DNA from: Thermoplasmata archaeon
GTDB taxonomy: Archaea > Thermoplasmatota > E2 > JACPAO01 > JAHFTW01
Direction: 5' to 3'
NCBI GenBank assembly: GCA_023269235.1
Contig: JAHFTW010000007.1
Span: 1-64,000, forward strand
Length of the DNA stretch: 64,000 nt
Below are positions 7,671 through 14,253 of the stretch, piece by piece. Below the pieces are notes generated by a model that saw only the letters and a program-made list of their open reading frames with translations, had not been told where the DNA came from and did no database searches. Both the position numbers and the translations under genes were made by a program. The number at the start of each line of letters is the position of its first letter. The stretch's first letter is position 1.

Positions 7671-8315
7671 TCAGAGGAGCAGGCGGCGCAGCCGCGCCGC
7701 GTCCCCCACCAACCGGTCAGCGCCAGCTTGGGTGAGCGTCGCCGCGTCCTGCATTCCCCACAGCACGCCGATGGCCGCAGACCCCGCGGCCTTGGCGGCC
7801 TTCATGTCGAAGAGCGTGTCCCCGATCATCACGACGTCGCCGGGCGCCAGGCCCATCAGGCGACAGGCTTCGTGGATGGGGGCCGGGTCCGGCTTGAGCG
7901 GCCGCACGTCGTCGTCCCCCACCACCGCGTCGAAGAGCTCCCTTAGCCCGAGGTCGGACAGAAGCGTCTCGGTCTCTGCCTGGCCTTTGCTCGTGACGAT
8001 GCCCTGGGGGACCCGCAAGCCGCGCAGCTCGCGCACCAGACCCTCAAGTCCGGGATAGAGTCGCACGGTGACCCAGCCGGACTCGTTGTAGGCCGCGCGG
8101 TAGCGGTGCGTCATCGCCTCGACGACCGCCGCGTCGGAGCACTTCGTGGCGAGGATGTCGCGCAGCGGATGCCCAATGAGGGCGTCCAGCTCCGCCTTCG
8201 TGAAGGTCGGTTGGCCGCGCTCCGCGAGCACCGTGTTCATGGTCTCGCGAATCGAGAGCCGCGAATCCAGCAGCGTGCCGTCGAGGTCCCACAGCACGGC
8301 CCGCACGGTCGCCAC
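7671..8315 (-). CDS. HAD-superfamily hydrolase (phosphoglycolate phosphatase-like)
   Basis: 214-residue HAD phosphatase. Motif I is WDLDGTLLD (nucleophile D10, acid/base D12), motif II the threonine in GIVTSKGQ, motif III the lysine in RPLKPDPAP, and motif IV GDTLFDMKAAKAAG. A helical cap lies between motifs I and II, as in phosphoglycolate phosphatases and pyrophosphatase PpaX. The true substrate is not determined. Several GTG codons are possible; 8315 (VATVRAVLWDLDGT) is chosen because it lies about 25 bases from the CTTTTAAGAG element at 8336-8345, matching the leaderless pattern. It is divergent from folD, whose start is the same distance on the other side. Confidence 0.85.
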   Translation of the reverse strand: MATVRAVLWDLDGTLLDSRLSIRETMNTVLAERGQPTFTKAELDALIGHPLRDILATKCSDAAVVEAMTHRYRAAYNESGWVTVRLYPGLEGLVRELRGLRVPQGIVTSKGQAETETLLSDLGLRELFDAVVGDDDVRPLKPDPAPIHEACRLMGLAPGDVVMIGDTLFDMKAAKAAGSAAIGVLWGMQDAATLTQAGADRLVGDAARLRRLLL

Positions 8316-8335
8316 GGCGGCGCGCACGGTCCCTG

Positions 8336-8345
8336 CTTTTAAGAG
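8336..8345. promoter_or_regulatory. Shared, near-palindromic TATA element between HAD hydrolase and folD
   Basis: CTTTTAAGAG is a 10-bp near-palindrome (one mismatched pair). Its centre is about 25 bases from the folD GTG (8365) on one side and the HAD GTG (8315) on the other. No other AT-rich box lies in the 49-bp spacer. Confidence 0.7.
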
Positions 8346-8364
8346 ACGGCGACGTGCCCAACGC

Positions 8365-9255
8365 GTGGCTCCGTCCGCACCCGGCAAACGCGCCCAAGTG
8401 CTCGACGGCAAGGCCCTCGCGGCGCGCCTGGAGACCGGCCTGAAGGCCGAGGTCGCCGACCTGAAACGGCGGTTCGGGAAAGCGCCCGGCCTCACGGTCA
8501 TCCTCGTCGGCGACGACCCGGCCAGCGCGGTCTACGTCAAGCGCAAGGTCGAGGCGTGCGGCCGCGTCGGCATCGTCAGCCGCGAGGTGCGCCTGCCCGC
8601 CACCGTGTCGGAGGACGAGCTCGTCGGGCTCGTCGAGGGCCTCAACCGCGACGCCGACGTCAACGGCATCCTCGTCCAGGTCCCGCTGCCGCCGCACATC
8701 CACAAGGCGCGCGTCCTGCATGCCGTCCAGCCTTACAAGGACGTGGACGCGTTCCACCCTGAGTCGGTCGGCCACGCCCTCATCGGCGACGAGACGATGG
8801 CCCCCTGCACGCCCCAGGGCGTCCTGCTTCTGCTCGACGCGGCCGGTGTCCAACTTGCGGGCGCCGAGGTCGTCGTCATCAACCACAGCAACCTCATCGG
8901 CAAGCCGCTCGCGGCTCTGCTCATCAACCGCGACGCCACCGTGACGGTCTGCCACAAGCAGACGAAGGACCTGAAGGCGCACACGCGCCGCGCCGACGTC
9001 GTCGTCACCGCGACCGGCGTCCCCGGCCTGCTCACCGGCGACCACCTGCGCGACGGCGCCGTCGTCGTGGACGTCGGCATCACCCGCGGCGCGGACGGCA
9101 AGCTCCACGGCGACTGCGACGACTCCGTGTGGTCGAAGGCCTCCTGGGTCACGCCTGTCCCGGGCGGCGTCGGCCCGATGACCATCGCCGTCCTGCTGCA
9201 AAACACGGTCCGCTCCTTCAAGCGGAAAATGGGCATCCTGCCCGCGCCCTTGTAG
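8365..9255 (+). CDS. folD: Methylenetetrahydrofolate dehydrogenase/cyclohydrolase
   Basis: Bifunctional enzyme that oxidises 5,10-methylene-THF and hydrolyses 5,10-methenyl-THF to 10-formyl-THF. 296 residues, family length. Substrate-site motifs are YVKRKVEACGRVGI with the catalytic lysine, ILVQVPLP and the PYKDVDAFHPESVG loop. The nucleotide-binding region reads VVINHSNLIGKPLAALL. Bacterial FolD usually has GRS where this has NHS, a possible difference in cofactor contact. VTPVPGGVGPMTIAVLLQNT is the signature near the C-terminus. The GTG at 8365 fits the leaderless spacing from the shared 8336-8345 box. Its presence implies folate rather than only methanopterin one-carbon chemistry. Confidence 0.95.
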   Translation: MAPSAPGKRAQVLDGKALAARLETGLKAEVADLKRRFGKAPGLTVILVGDDPASAVYVKRKVEACGRVGIVSREVRLPATVSEDELVGLVEGLNRDADVNGILVQVPLPPHIHKARVLHAVQPYKDVDAFHPESVGHALIGDETMAPCTPQGVLLLLDAAGVQLAGAEVVVINHSNLIGKPLAALLINRDATVTVCHKQTKDLKAHTRRADVVVTATGVPGLLTGDHLRDGAVVVDVGITRGADGKLHGDCDDSVWSKASWVTPVPGGVGPMTIAVLLQNTVRSFKRKMGILPAPL

Positions 9256-9280
9256 GGCGAAGCAAGGCGAAGGGCGGAGC

Positions 9281-9469
9281 TCAGACCTCGACGGCGCGCG
9301 GCGCCACCGCGCCCCACGACCAGCCGGCCAGGCTTGCCGGCTCCTCGATGGGCTCGGCGGCCTCGTGGCGGGGCATCCACTCGGTCGGGATGGCCCCGTC
9401 CATGCCGCGCAGGTCGCCGCGCTCGAGGCGGCGCACAACCACACCCTTTCCCTGGCGCATGTCGCGCAT
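9281..9469 (-). CDS. Small protein of unknown function (62 aa)
   Basis: 62-residue ORF (MRDMRQGKGVVVRRLERGDL at the start; AEPIEEPASLAGWSWGAVAP near the end). I recognise no family. It is probably real because an AT-rich box (CATATG, 9492-9498) lies about 26 bases before the ATG at 9469, matching leaderless spacing here, and because the gap between folD and the next gene has no better reading. A second ATG at 9460 preceded by GGAGG (minus strand, about 9470-9474) is an alternative start. The protein is soluble, with a basic N-terminal third and a Glu/Trp-containing C-terminus. Confidence 0.5.
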   Translation of the reverse strand: MRDMRQGKGVVVRRLERGDLRGMDGAIPTEWMPRHEAAEPIEEPASLAGWSWGAVAPRAVEV

Positions 9470-9491
9470 GCCTCCTGCTGCCGTCTTGGAC

Positions 9492-9498
9492 CCATATG
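9492..9498 (-). promoter_or_regulatory. TATA-like box for the 62-aa ORF
   Basis: CATATG within CCTCATATGGG on the minus strand, about 26 bases upstream of the ATG at 9469. Confidence 0.45.
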
Positions 9499-9570
9499 AG
9501 GACTCCGGCGCATGCCTTGAACGATGGAGCCAACCCTGGCCTCGGGCGCGGCCTCCCCCGTCAGAAACTA

Positions 9571-9577
9571 CTTATCA
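9571..9577 (+). promoter_or_regulatory. TATA-like box, leaderless promoter
   Basis: CTTATCAAA sits 29-30 bases before the ATG of the lipoprotein at 9601, in otherwise GC-rich DNA. Confidence 0.6.
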
Positions 9578-9600
9578 AACGGCCTTTGTCGAACGGACCG

Positions 9601-10407
9601 ATGCTCCGCCGGACGCTCGTCCTCGTCTCCCTCGCCGCCCTCCTCCTGGCCGGCTGCTCCTCCGCGCCCCCTGCGGGCACGCTGGTCAACACCAACTACA
9701 CCATCAGCACGGCCGAAGGCATGGTCAAGCTCACCTACACACCCTTCAGCCCCGGCGGCAACCCCACCGGCGTCGTCCCCATCATCGGTCCCATGACCCA
9801 GTGCGTCCAGGGCGTCCTCATCGGCCAGATCCCTCCGCCGGCGGCCTACCCCCCCAACGCCCCCGTGCAGCCCTGCACCCCCGCCTCCACCAACGTGCTC
9901 CTGATGGCGACCCTGCCCAACCCCGGCAGCAGCCGGTACAACGCCTACTTCGTCGGCGGCACGGCCGGCGAGGCCTCCATTGGCGAGCTTGCTGACAGCG
10001 GCGCCGGCGCCTACATGGTCAACAAGACCTTCGACAGCGACCTCAACAACCAGCACGCCGGCGTCGAGGTCCGCCTCAACGGCTACGTCGTCGCCACCTC
10101 CCCCGCCACCGGCGGCGACCAGGCCCTCGCCATCGCCCCCGTCTCCGGCATCGCCGCCGTCGGCGCCTTCGAGGGCCCCAAGCTTACCCTGAAGCTCTCC
10201 GGCCTCGCCGACAACGGCACCTTCGTCGGCCGCCTCTACACGAAGGACGACAAGGGTGTCCTTGCGGTGGCCGAGGCGTTCCCCGTCAAGAACGGCGAGG
10301 TCGTCTTCATGGCGAAGAAGGACGTCGCCCTCTACGCGGAGTTCCACATCCACGTCGGCGACTCCAGCCTGAACCTCTACAAGGCCACCGTCACGCCGGC
10401 CAAGTAG
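9601..10407 (+). CDS. Lipoprotein of unknown function
   Basis: 268-residue exported lipoprotein. The signal peptide ends in a lipobox, LLLAGC (Cys about residue 18), after MLRRTLVLVSLAAL. The mature protein starts SSAPPAG and looks all-beta, with no catalytic motif I recognise. It has two cysteines beyond the lipobox (CVQGVL and QPCTP, about residues 67 and 92) that could pair. The C-terminal ~90 residues (LTLKLSGLADNGTFVGRLYT onward) look like a beta-sandwich. It is a single-gene unit with its own leaderless promoter upstream of rps12, and is probably a surface substrate-binding or structural protein. Confidence 0.7.
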   Translation: MLRRTLVLVSLAALLLAGCSSAPPAGTLVNTNYTISTAEGMVKLTYTPFSPGGNPTGVVPIIGPMTQCVQGVLIGQIPPPAAYPPNAPVQPCTPASTNVLLMATLPNPGSSRYNAYFVGGTAGEASIGELADSGAGAYMVNKTFDSDLNNQHAGVEVRLNGYVVATSPATGGDQALAIAPVSGIAAVGAFEGPKLTLKLSGLADNGTFVGRLYTKDDKGVLAVAEAFPVKNGEVVFMAKKDVALYAEFHIHVGDSSLNLYKATVTPAK

Positions 10408-10439
10408 GGCCACCCCCCGTCGGGCCCGGCAACACCCTC

Positions 10440-10446
10440 TTATATG
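10440..10446 (+). promoter_or_regulatory. TATA box of the rps12-rps7 operon
   Basis: CTCTTATATGG is a strong box in the 194-base gap between the lipoprotein and rps12. Initiation about 26 bases downstream would give an untranslated leader of about 135 bases. That leader can form CGGGG/CCCCG (10481-10485 with 10494-10498) and GTCCGG/CCGGAC (10501-10506 with 10525-10530) hairpins before the GGAGG Shine-Dalgarno. Confidence 0.65.
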
Positions 10447-10589
10447 GGGTGTTTGTCGGCGAATCGCTCACGCCGTGGGCCGGGGCTTGAACCCCCCGCA
10501 GTCCGGACACGCTTGGCGGCTGGCCCGGACCCCCCATCGGCGAGGTCTTCGGAGGGCGGCCCAAGAAACCGGCCCTCCACCCACCTACA

Positions 10590-10594
10590 GGAGG
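10590..10594 (+). promoter_or_regulatory. Shine-Dalgarno that fixes an ATC start for rps12
   Basis: GGAGG ends 7 bases before the ATC at 10602, optimal spacing. No ATG, GTG or TTG occurs in frame between the TGA at 10488 and this ATC. Confidence 0.7.
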
Positions 10595-10601
10595 AATCAC
10601 C

Positions 10602-11030
10602 ATCCCGACCGGAATCAACGCGGCCCGCAAGCTGCAGAAGAACCGCCAGAACGCGCGCTGGAGCGACCGCTACTACGCCCGCCGGACCCTTCGCCTGAAG
10701 GAGAAGTCGGACCCGCTGGGAGGCATCCCGCAGGCCCGCGGCATCGTGACCGAGAAGGTCGGCATCGAGGCCAAGCAGCCCAACTCGGGCATCCGCAAGT
10801 GCGTCAAGGTCCAGCTCATCCGCAACGGCCGCCAGATCACGGCCTTCGCGGTCGGCGACGGCGCCATCAACTACATCGACGAGCACGACGAGGTCATGGT
10901 CGAGGGCATCGGCGGCCGCATGGGCCGCTCCTACGGCGACATCCCCGGCGTGCGCTACAAGGTCATCAAGGTCAACAACGTCTCGCTCGACATGCTCGTC
11001 AAGGGCAAGGCCGAGAAGCCGGTGCGGTGA
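10602..11030 (+). CDS. rps12: 30S ribosomal protein uS12, apparent ATC start
   Basis: Decoding-centre protein of the small subunit. Translation from ATC at 10602 gives 142 residues beginning I(M)[19 protein letters not shown], an exact match to the archaeal S12 N-terminus, where methionine precedes [22 protein letters not shown] is the universal S12 core. The first conventional in-frame start downstream is GTG at 10746, which would remove 48 essential residues. Upstream, frame 10602 hits TGA at 10488 with no start in between. So this is either a true non-AUG (AUC) start aided by the GGAGG at 10590, or a single-base change or sequencing error in ATG. rps7 follows after 5 bases. The elongation-factor genes that often follow are absent. 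Confidence 0.93.
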   Translation: MPTGINAARKLQKNRQNARWSDRYYARRTLRLKEKSDPLGGIPQARGIVTEKVGIEAKQPNSGIRKCVKVQLIRNGRQITAFAVGDGAINYIDEHDEVMVEGIGGRMGRSYGDIPGVRYKVIKVNNVSLDMLVKGKAEKPVR

Positions 11031-11035
11031 TTGCC

Positions 11036-11689
11036 ATGAGCGACGAAACCACCATCCAGGACGACGCCCAGCTCGCCACCCTCGCCGCCCAGGCCACCCC
11101 GCCCGCCGCGAAGAAGGTCGACCTGCCCGAGACCCCGGTCTTCGGCAAGTACTCCAGCGTCAAGATCGACATCACGGACGTCGGCCTGGCGCGCTACATC
11201 CACCTCGAGGCCGTCGGCCCGATGCACCACAGCGCCCGCCACGGCAACAAGCGCTTCGCCAAGTCGAAGGTCCACGTCGTCGAGCGCCTCATCAACGACC
11301 TGATGCGCTCCGAGACCTACCAGGGCAAGAAGTCGAAAGCCTACAAGGCCGTCGAGCAGGCGTTCGAGCGCGTCGCCGAGAAAGCCAAGGAGAACCCGGT
11401 CCAGGTGTTCATCACGGCCATCGTCAACGCCGCGCCCCGTGAGGAAGTCACGCGCCTGCGCTACGGCGGCATCAACGTCCCCAAGGCCGTCGACGTCGCC
11501 CCCATGCGCCGCCTCGACGTCGCCCTCCGGCACATCGCCATGGGCGCCACCACGGCCTCCTTCAAGAGCACCAAGCCCATCGCCCAGTGCCTCGCCGAGG
11601 AGATCCTCAAGGCCTCCAAGAACGACCCTCAGTCGTTCGCCGTCGGCAAGCGCGACGAAGTCGAGCGCATCGCGAAGTCGGCCCGCTAG
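11036..11689 (+). CDS. rps7: 30S ribosomal protein uS7
   Basis: Primary binder of the 3' major domain of 16S rRNA. 217 residues from the ATG at 11036, five bases after the rps12 stop. The first ~35 residues are an acidic/Ala-rich extension (MSDETTIQDDAQLATLAAQA). The conserved fold begins near VFGKYSSVKIDITD. Core motifs are RHGNKRFAKSKVHVVERLIN, PVQVFITAIVNAAPREEVTR and RRLDVALRHIAMGA. Partner of rps12 in a two-gene operon; the 162-base gap to rpl37ae with its own TATA box separates it from the next unit. Confidence 0.96.
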   Translation: MSDETTIQDDAQLATLAAQATPPAAKKVDLPETPVFGKYSSVKIDITDVGLARYIHLEAVGPMHHSARHGNKRFAKSKVHVVERLINDLMRSETYQGKKSKAYKAVEQAFERVAEKAKENPVQVFITAIVNAAPREEVTRLRYGGINVPKAVDVAPMRRLDVALRHIAMGATTASFKSTKPIAQCLAEEILKASKNDPQSFAVGKRDEVERIAKSAR

Positions 11690-11785
11690 GCCCACCGCGC
11701 GTCGCACGCATCCCTTCCCCCTTCCCCTCCCTTCTTCCTCATCCCTTTCCCCACCATCCAACGCATCCCGGGGGCGTCCGAACGC

Positions 11786-11792
11786 TTATATG
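11786..11792 (+). promoter_or_regulatory. TATA box of the rpl37ae-rpoP-pcc1 operon
   Basis: CTTATATGG lies 27 bases before an ATG (11813) that opens a 10-codon ORF, and 66 bases before the rpl37ae ATG. Confidence 0.7.
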
Positions 11793-11812
11793 GGCGTCCA
11801 AGTCCCCGCAGG

Positions 11813-11845
11813 ATGCACGACCGGCCTCGGCCGGACCCCCGGTGA
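11813..11845 (+). CDS. Candidate leaderless upstream ORF (10 codons) before rpl37ae
   Basis: ATG at 11813 encodes MHDRPRPDPR and stops at TGA 11843-11845. The start is 27 bases after the TATA box, the leaderless distance seen throughout the window. The stop codon lies inside GGTGA (11841-11845), which is also the likely Shine-Dalgarno of rpl37ae six bases downstream. A ribosome finishing this ORF would sit on the rpl37ae initiation region. No function beyond regulation is suggested. It could be coincidence. Confidence 0.45.
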   Translation: MHDRPRPDPR

Positions 11846-11851
11846 CTCTCC

Positions 11852-12142
11852 ATGTCGCACACCAAGAAGGTCGGATCCACGGGCCGCTTCGGCCCCCGCT
11901 ACGGTGCCCTGCACCGCCGCACGGTCGCCAACGTCGAGAAGGTCCAGAAGGCCGCCCACCCCTGCATGAAGTGCGGCGCCGTCTCCGTCTACCGCGACGG
12001 CACCGCCCTCTGGAGCTGCCAGAAGTGCGGCTACACCTTCGCCGGCGGGGCCTACGCGCCCAAGACCGGCGCCGGCCTCGGGGCCGAGAAGGCCCTGCGC
12101 GCCGTCCAGGACAAGCTGGCCGTCCCGGCCTCCGAGCAGTAG
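11852..12142 (+). CDS. rpl37ae: 50S ribosomal protein eL43 (L37Ae)
   Basis: Zinc-ribbon protein of the large subunit. 96 residues starting MSHTKKVGSTGRFGPRYGAL. The zinc site is two CxxC pairs: CMKCGAVSVYRDGTALWSCQKC. RFGPRYGALHRR is the conserved N-terminal rRNA-binding segment. The C-terminal 25 residues are an Ala/Lys-rich helix. It heads rpl37ae-rpoP-pcc1, a grouping common in archaea. Unlike most first genes here it has a leader with GGTGA as Shine-Dalgarno and a short upstream ORF. Confidence 0.95.
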   Translation: MSHTKKVGSTGRFGPRYGALHRRTVANVEKVQKAAHPCMKCGAVSVYRDGTALWSCQKCGYTFAGGAYAPKTGAGLGAEKALRAVQDKLAVPASEQ

Positions 12143-12151
12143 GCGATTGAC

Positions 12152-12289
12152 ATGGCCTACAAGTGCGGCGTCTGCAAGAAGCGCGTGGAGTTCAACGCGC
12201 AGAACCTGGGCATCCGCTGCCCCTTCTGCGGCTCCAAGATCTTCTACAAGGAGCGCCCCACCGTCGCCAAGACGCTGAAGGCCGAGTAG
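12152..12289 (+). CDS. rpoP: RNA polymerase subunit Rpo12 (P)
   Basis: 45-residue zinc-binding subunit, homologue of eukaryotic Rpb12, which helps assemble the Rpo3/Rpo10/Rpo11 platform. The protein starts MAYKCGVCKKRVEFNAQNLG, then IRCPFCGSKIFYKERP, giving the two CxxC knuckles of the family. The ATG at 12152 follows the rpl37ae stop by nine bases. The conserved position between rpl37ae and pcc1 supports the call. It is at the short end of the family's normal length. Confidence 0.93.
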   Translation: MAYKCGVCKKRVEFNAQNLGIRCPFCGSKIFYKERPTVAKTLKAE

Positions 12290-12312
12290 GCCCGCGTCCT
12301 CCAAGAGCGACC

Positions 12313-12546
12313 ATGCACAGCGCGACGCTGCGGCTCGCGGCCCGTGATGCCGCCACCGCCGACGCGGTGCGCCACGCCCTCCAAGTCGAGTTGCGCGACG
12401 GCCCGCCCGGCGTCACGACGAAGCTGCGCCTCGAGGGAGCAGAGGTGGTCGCCGACGTCGTCGCCGACGACCTTTCCGGCCTGCGCGCGGCCCTCACCGG
12501 GCTCGCGCGGCTCGGCGGCGCCGCGCTGGGCGCGCTGGCCAGGTAA
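12313..12546 (+). CDS. pcc1: KEOPS complex subunit Pcc1
   Basis: 77-residue dimerising subunit of KEOPS, which makes N6-threonylcarbamoyladenosine at tRNA position 37 with Kae1, Bud32 and Cgi121. The start MHSATLRLAARDAATADAV, then LRLEGAEVVADVVADDLSGL and RAALTGLARL, follows the beta-alpha-beta-beta-alpha pattern of Pcc1. Sequence identity in this family is low, so context matters: it lies 23 bases after rpoP in an rpl37ae-rpoP-pcc1 run typical of archaea. The other KEOPS genes are not in this window. Confidence 0.8.
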   Translation: MHSATLRLAARDAATADAVRHALQVELRDGPPGVTTKLRLEGAEVVADVVADDLSGLRAALTGLARLGGAALGALAR

Positions 12547-12578
12547 GATACTTCTACGACCCGACTAATGGTCTGCCT

Positions 12579-13307
12579 ATGCGGTGGTTGGTTGTCGCAG
12601 CAGCGCTAGCATTGGTCCTGTCCGGGTGCGCCTCCACGAAGGATGGCATCGCGTCCTCGTCGGCCTCCGGGTCTTCCGTGAGCAAGGCCGCCGCCTCAAG
12701 CGGTGCGGCCGCGTCCTCCAGCAAAGCCGCGACCTCGGGCACGGCAGCGGTGGCCGCCAACTCCACCAACCACGCCCCGGTTGTCAACAGCTTCACCGGG
12801 AAGGTCACGGGCCTCAACGCAACGTTTTCCCTTAACGCGACGGACGCCGACAAGGACCCCCTCACCTTCACGCTCAGTTTCGGAGACGGCTCCGTGAACA
12901 AGACGGGCAGCCTGCCTTCGGGCAATCTGACGTACGCGTTTGCAAAAGCCGGCAACTACACTGCAAAACTCGTCGTCAGCGACGGGAAGTTGACGGCGAA
13001 CAAGACGGTCCTGATGGTGGTAACCGCGCCGGCGGCCGCTGCGGCAGCCGGGGCTTTGGACCCGAACTGCCAGCGCCCCACGGCGGTCTCCATCCCGGGC
13101 GGGTATTACTCGGATGACCGGGGTAGCCCCGGGGCGGGATTTGTCACCGGCGGCGGAAACTGGGTGTACAAGGAGACCAACGGCATCAAGGGCCTTCAGA
13201 TCACGCAGAACCCGGGGACTGCCCCAGCCCCCCTTGGCGGCTCCTCGGACGTGGACACCCTTGCCGTGAAGTTCAACTGCCAGAACGGCGACGAACTGGT
13301 TTTCTAG
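12579..13307 (+). CDS. PKD-domain lipoprotein 1 of a tandem trio
   Basis: 242-residue lipoprotein. Signal peptide with lipobox LVLSGC (Cys about 17), a ~45-residue Ser/Ala/Thr linker that is probably O-glycosylated and flexible, then a PKD-like Ig-fold domain (about 64-150). The domain contains NATDADKDPLTFTLSFGDGS and NYTAKLVVSDGKLTANKT. N-x-S/T sequons are frequent, consistent with AglB-type N-glycosylation. The C-terminal ~85 residues are Gly/Pro-rich and differ from the other two copies; this part has two cysteines (NCQRP, FNCQN). Function unknown; the architecture suggests a surface adhesive or structural protein. The other copies start at 13364 and 14254. Confidence 0.8.
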   Translation: MRWLVVAAALALVLSGCASTKDGIASSSASGSSVSKAAASSGAAASSSKAATSGTAAVAANSTNHAPVVNSFTGKVTGLNATFSLNATDADKDPLTFTLSFGDGSVNKTGSLPSGNLTYAFAKAGNYTAKLVVSDGKLTANKTVLMVVTAPAAAAAAGALDPNCQRPTAVSIPGGYYSDDRGSPGAGFVTGGGNWVYKETNGIKGLQITQNPGTAPAPLGGSSDVDTLAVKFNCQNGDELVF

Positions 13308-13334
13308 GTCGCTCCGACACCGTCGCCAGAAAGC

Positions 13335-13339
13335 TTAAA
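13335..13339 (+). promoter_or_regulatory. TATA-like box, leaderless promoter
   Basis: GCTTAAACC, 29 bases before the ATG at 13364. Confidence 0.6.
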
Positions 13340-13363
13340 CCGTCCAGAGCAAGGGCGGGGTCC

Positions 13364-14191
13364 ATGAAAGCCCTCGTTAGCCTCGCCCTGGTCGGCGCCC
13401 TGCTCCTTGCCGGCTGCGCCAGCAAGACCGACAACGCCTCGACCGGCAGTGGGACGAACGCCACCTCGAACACCTCCGGCTCCAAGGCCACCGCCTCCGG
13501 CGCTTCGTCCTCGGGAGCCGCCTCCACGAGCGCCACGGCGTCGGCCAACAGCCCCCCCGTCATCACGGCGTTCAGCGCCAACCGGACGATCGGGAAAGCT
13601 CCGCTCGCCATCTCCTTCAAGCTCAACGCGACGGATGCCAACGGCGACGCGCTCACTTACGTGCTCAGCTTCGGAGACGGCTCGGCCAACAAGACTGGAA
13701 GCCTGCCTAGCGCGAACCTGACGTACACGTACGCGACGAAGGGCAACTACACCGCCCGCCTCGTGGTAAGCGATGGCCGCGCGAGCGCGAACGCCACGAC
13801 CACGGTCCAAGCACAGGCCGTTGGCGTCAGCGGTCCTGCCGCCATCCCTGCCGACCAGGTCATCACGGGCACCCTCCGATGCGTGCCGGACCTCTTCCTC
13901 GGCTACAACGACGCGGTGCCTGGCTCGTCCGCGGACACGACGTTCACGGTCGTCGCCGGCCTGACGAAGCTCACGGTCACCCTTTCCTACTCGGACCCGG
14001 GCGGTCAAGGCCTGGTGGACCTCGACGAGGTCGTCACCGACGCGGCCGGGGCGGCCACGACGTCCAACGAGGCCGGCCCGGAGCCGGCCCTCGAGTTCCT
14101 TGCCCCTGCGGCAGGCGCATGGCATGAGCTGGTCCAGTGCTTCAGCGGCGCCGGCCAGGCCAGCTACACTGTGACCGTCCATTTCGAGTGA
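13364..14191 (+). CDS. PKD-domain lipoprotein 2 of a tandem trio
   Basis: 275-residue lipoprotein. Signal MKALVSLALVGALLLAGC is nearly identical to that of the next copy (MKVLLSLALVGALLLAGC). A Ser/Thr/Ala/Gly linker (about 20-62) leads to a PKD-like domain (about 65-145) with NATDANGDALTYVLSFGDGS and NYTARLVVSDGRASANATT. The C-terminal domain (about 150-275) is a beta-rich module with cysteines in LRCVPDLF and VQCFSG, and resembles a carbohydrate- or ligand-binding sandwich. It has its own leaderless promoter, so the trio is not one operon. Function unknown. Confidence 0.8.
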   Translation: MKALVSLALVGALLLAGCASKTDNASTGSGTNATSNTSGSKATASGASSSGAASTSATASANSPPVITAFSANRTIGKAPLAISFKLNATDANGDALTYVLSFGDGSANKTGSLPSANLTYTYATKGNYTARLVVSDGRASANATTTVQAQAVGVSGPAAIPADQVITGTLRCVPDLFLGYNDAVPGSSADTTFTVVAGLTKLTVTLSYSDPGGQGLVDLDEVVTDAAGAATTSNEAGPEPALEFLAPAAGAWHELVQCFSGAGQASYTVTVHFE

Positions 14192-14225
14192 CGGTGCAGT
14201 CGCTCGCAACGGCTCCAGGGAAGGC

Positions 14226-14230
14226 TTAAG
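14226..14230 (+). promoter_or_regulatory. TATA-like box, leaderless promoter
   Basis: GGCTTAAGCC, 28 bases before the ATG at 14254. Confidence 0.6.
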
Positions 14231-14253
14231 CCGGAACGGGCGAAAGCACACGC

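Noticed and set aside
10480-10535. tRNA-like T-arm (GGTTCAA on the minus strand) in the rps12 leader
   Set aside because: Only ~50 bases lie between possible acceptor strands, with no D or anticodon arm. Better explained as leader hairpins.
10475-11689. A 404-codon open frame from GTG 10475 that passes through rps12 in another frame and joins rps7 in frame
   Set aside because: High GC makes such long shadow frames common. The first ~187 residues are Pro/Arg-rich with no domain, while rps12 and rps7 are clear in their own frames and rps7 has its own ATG.
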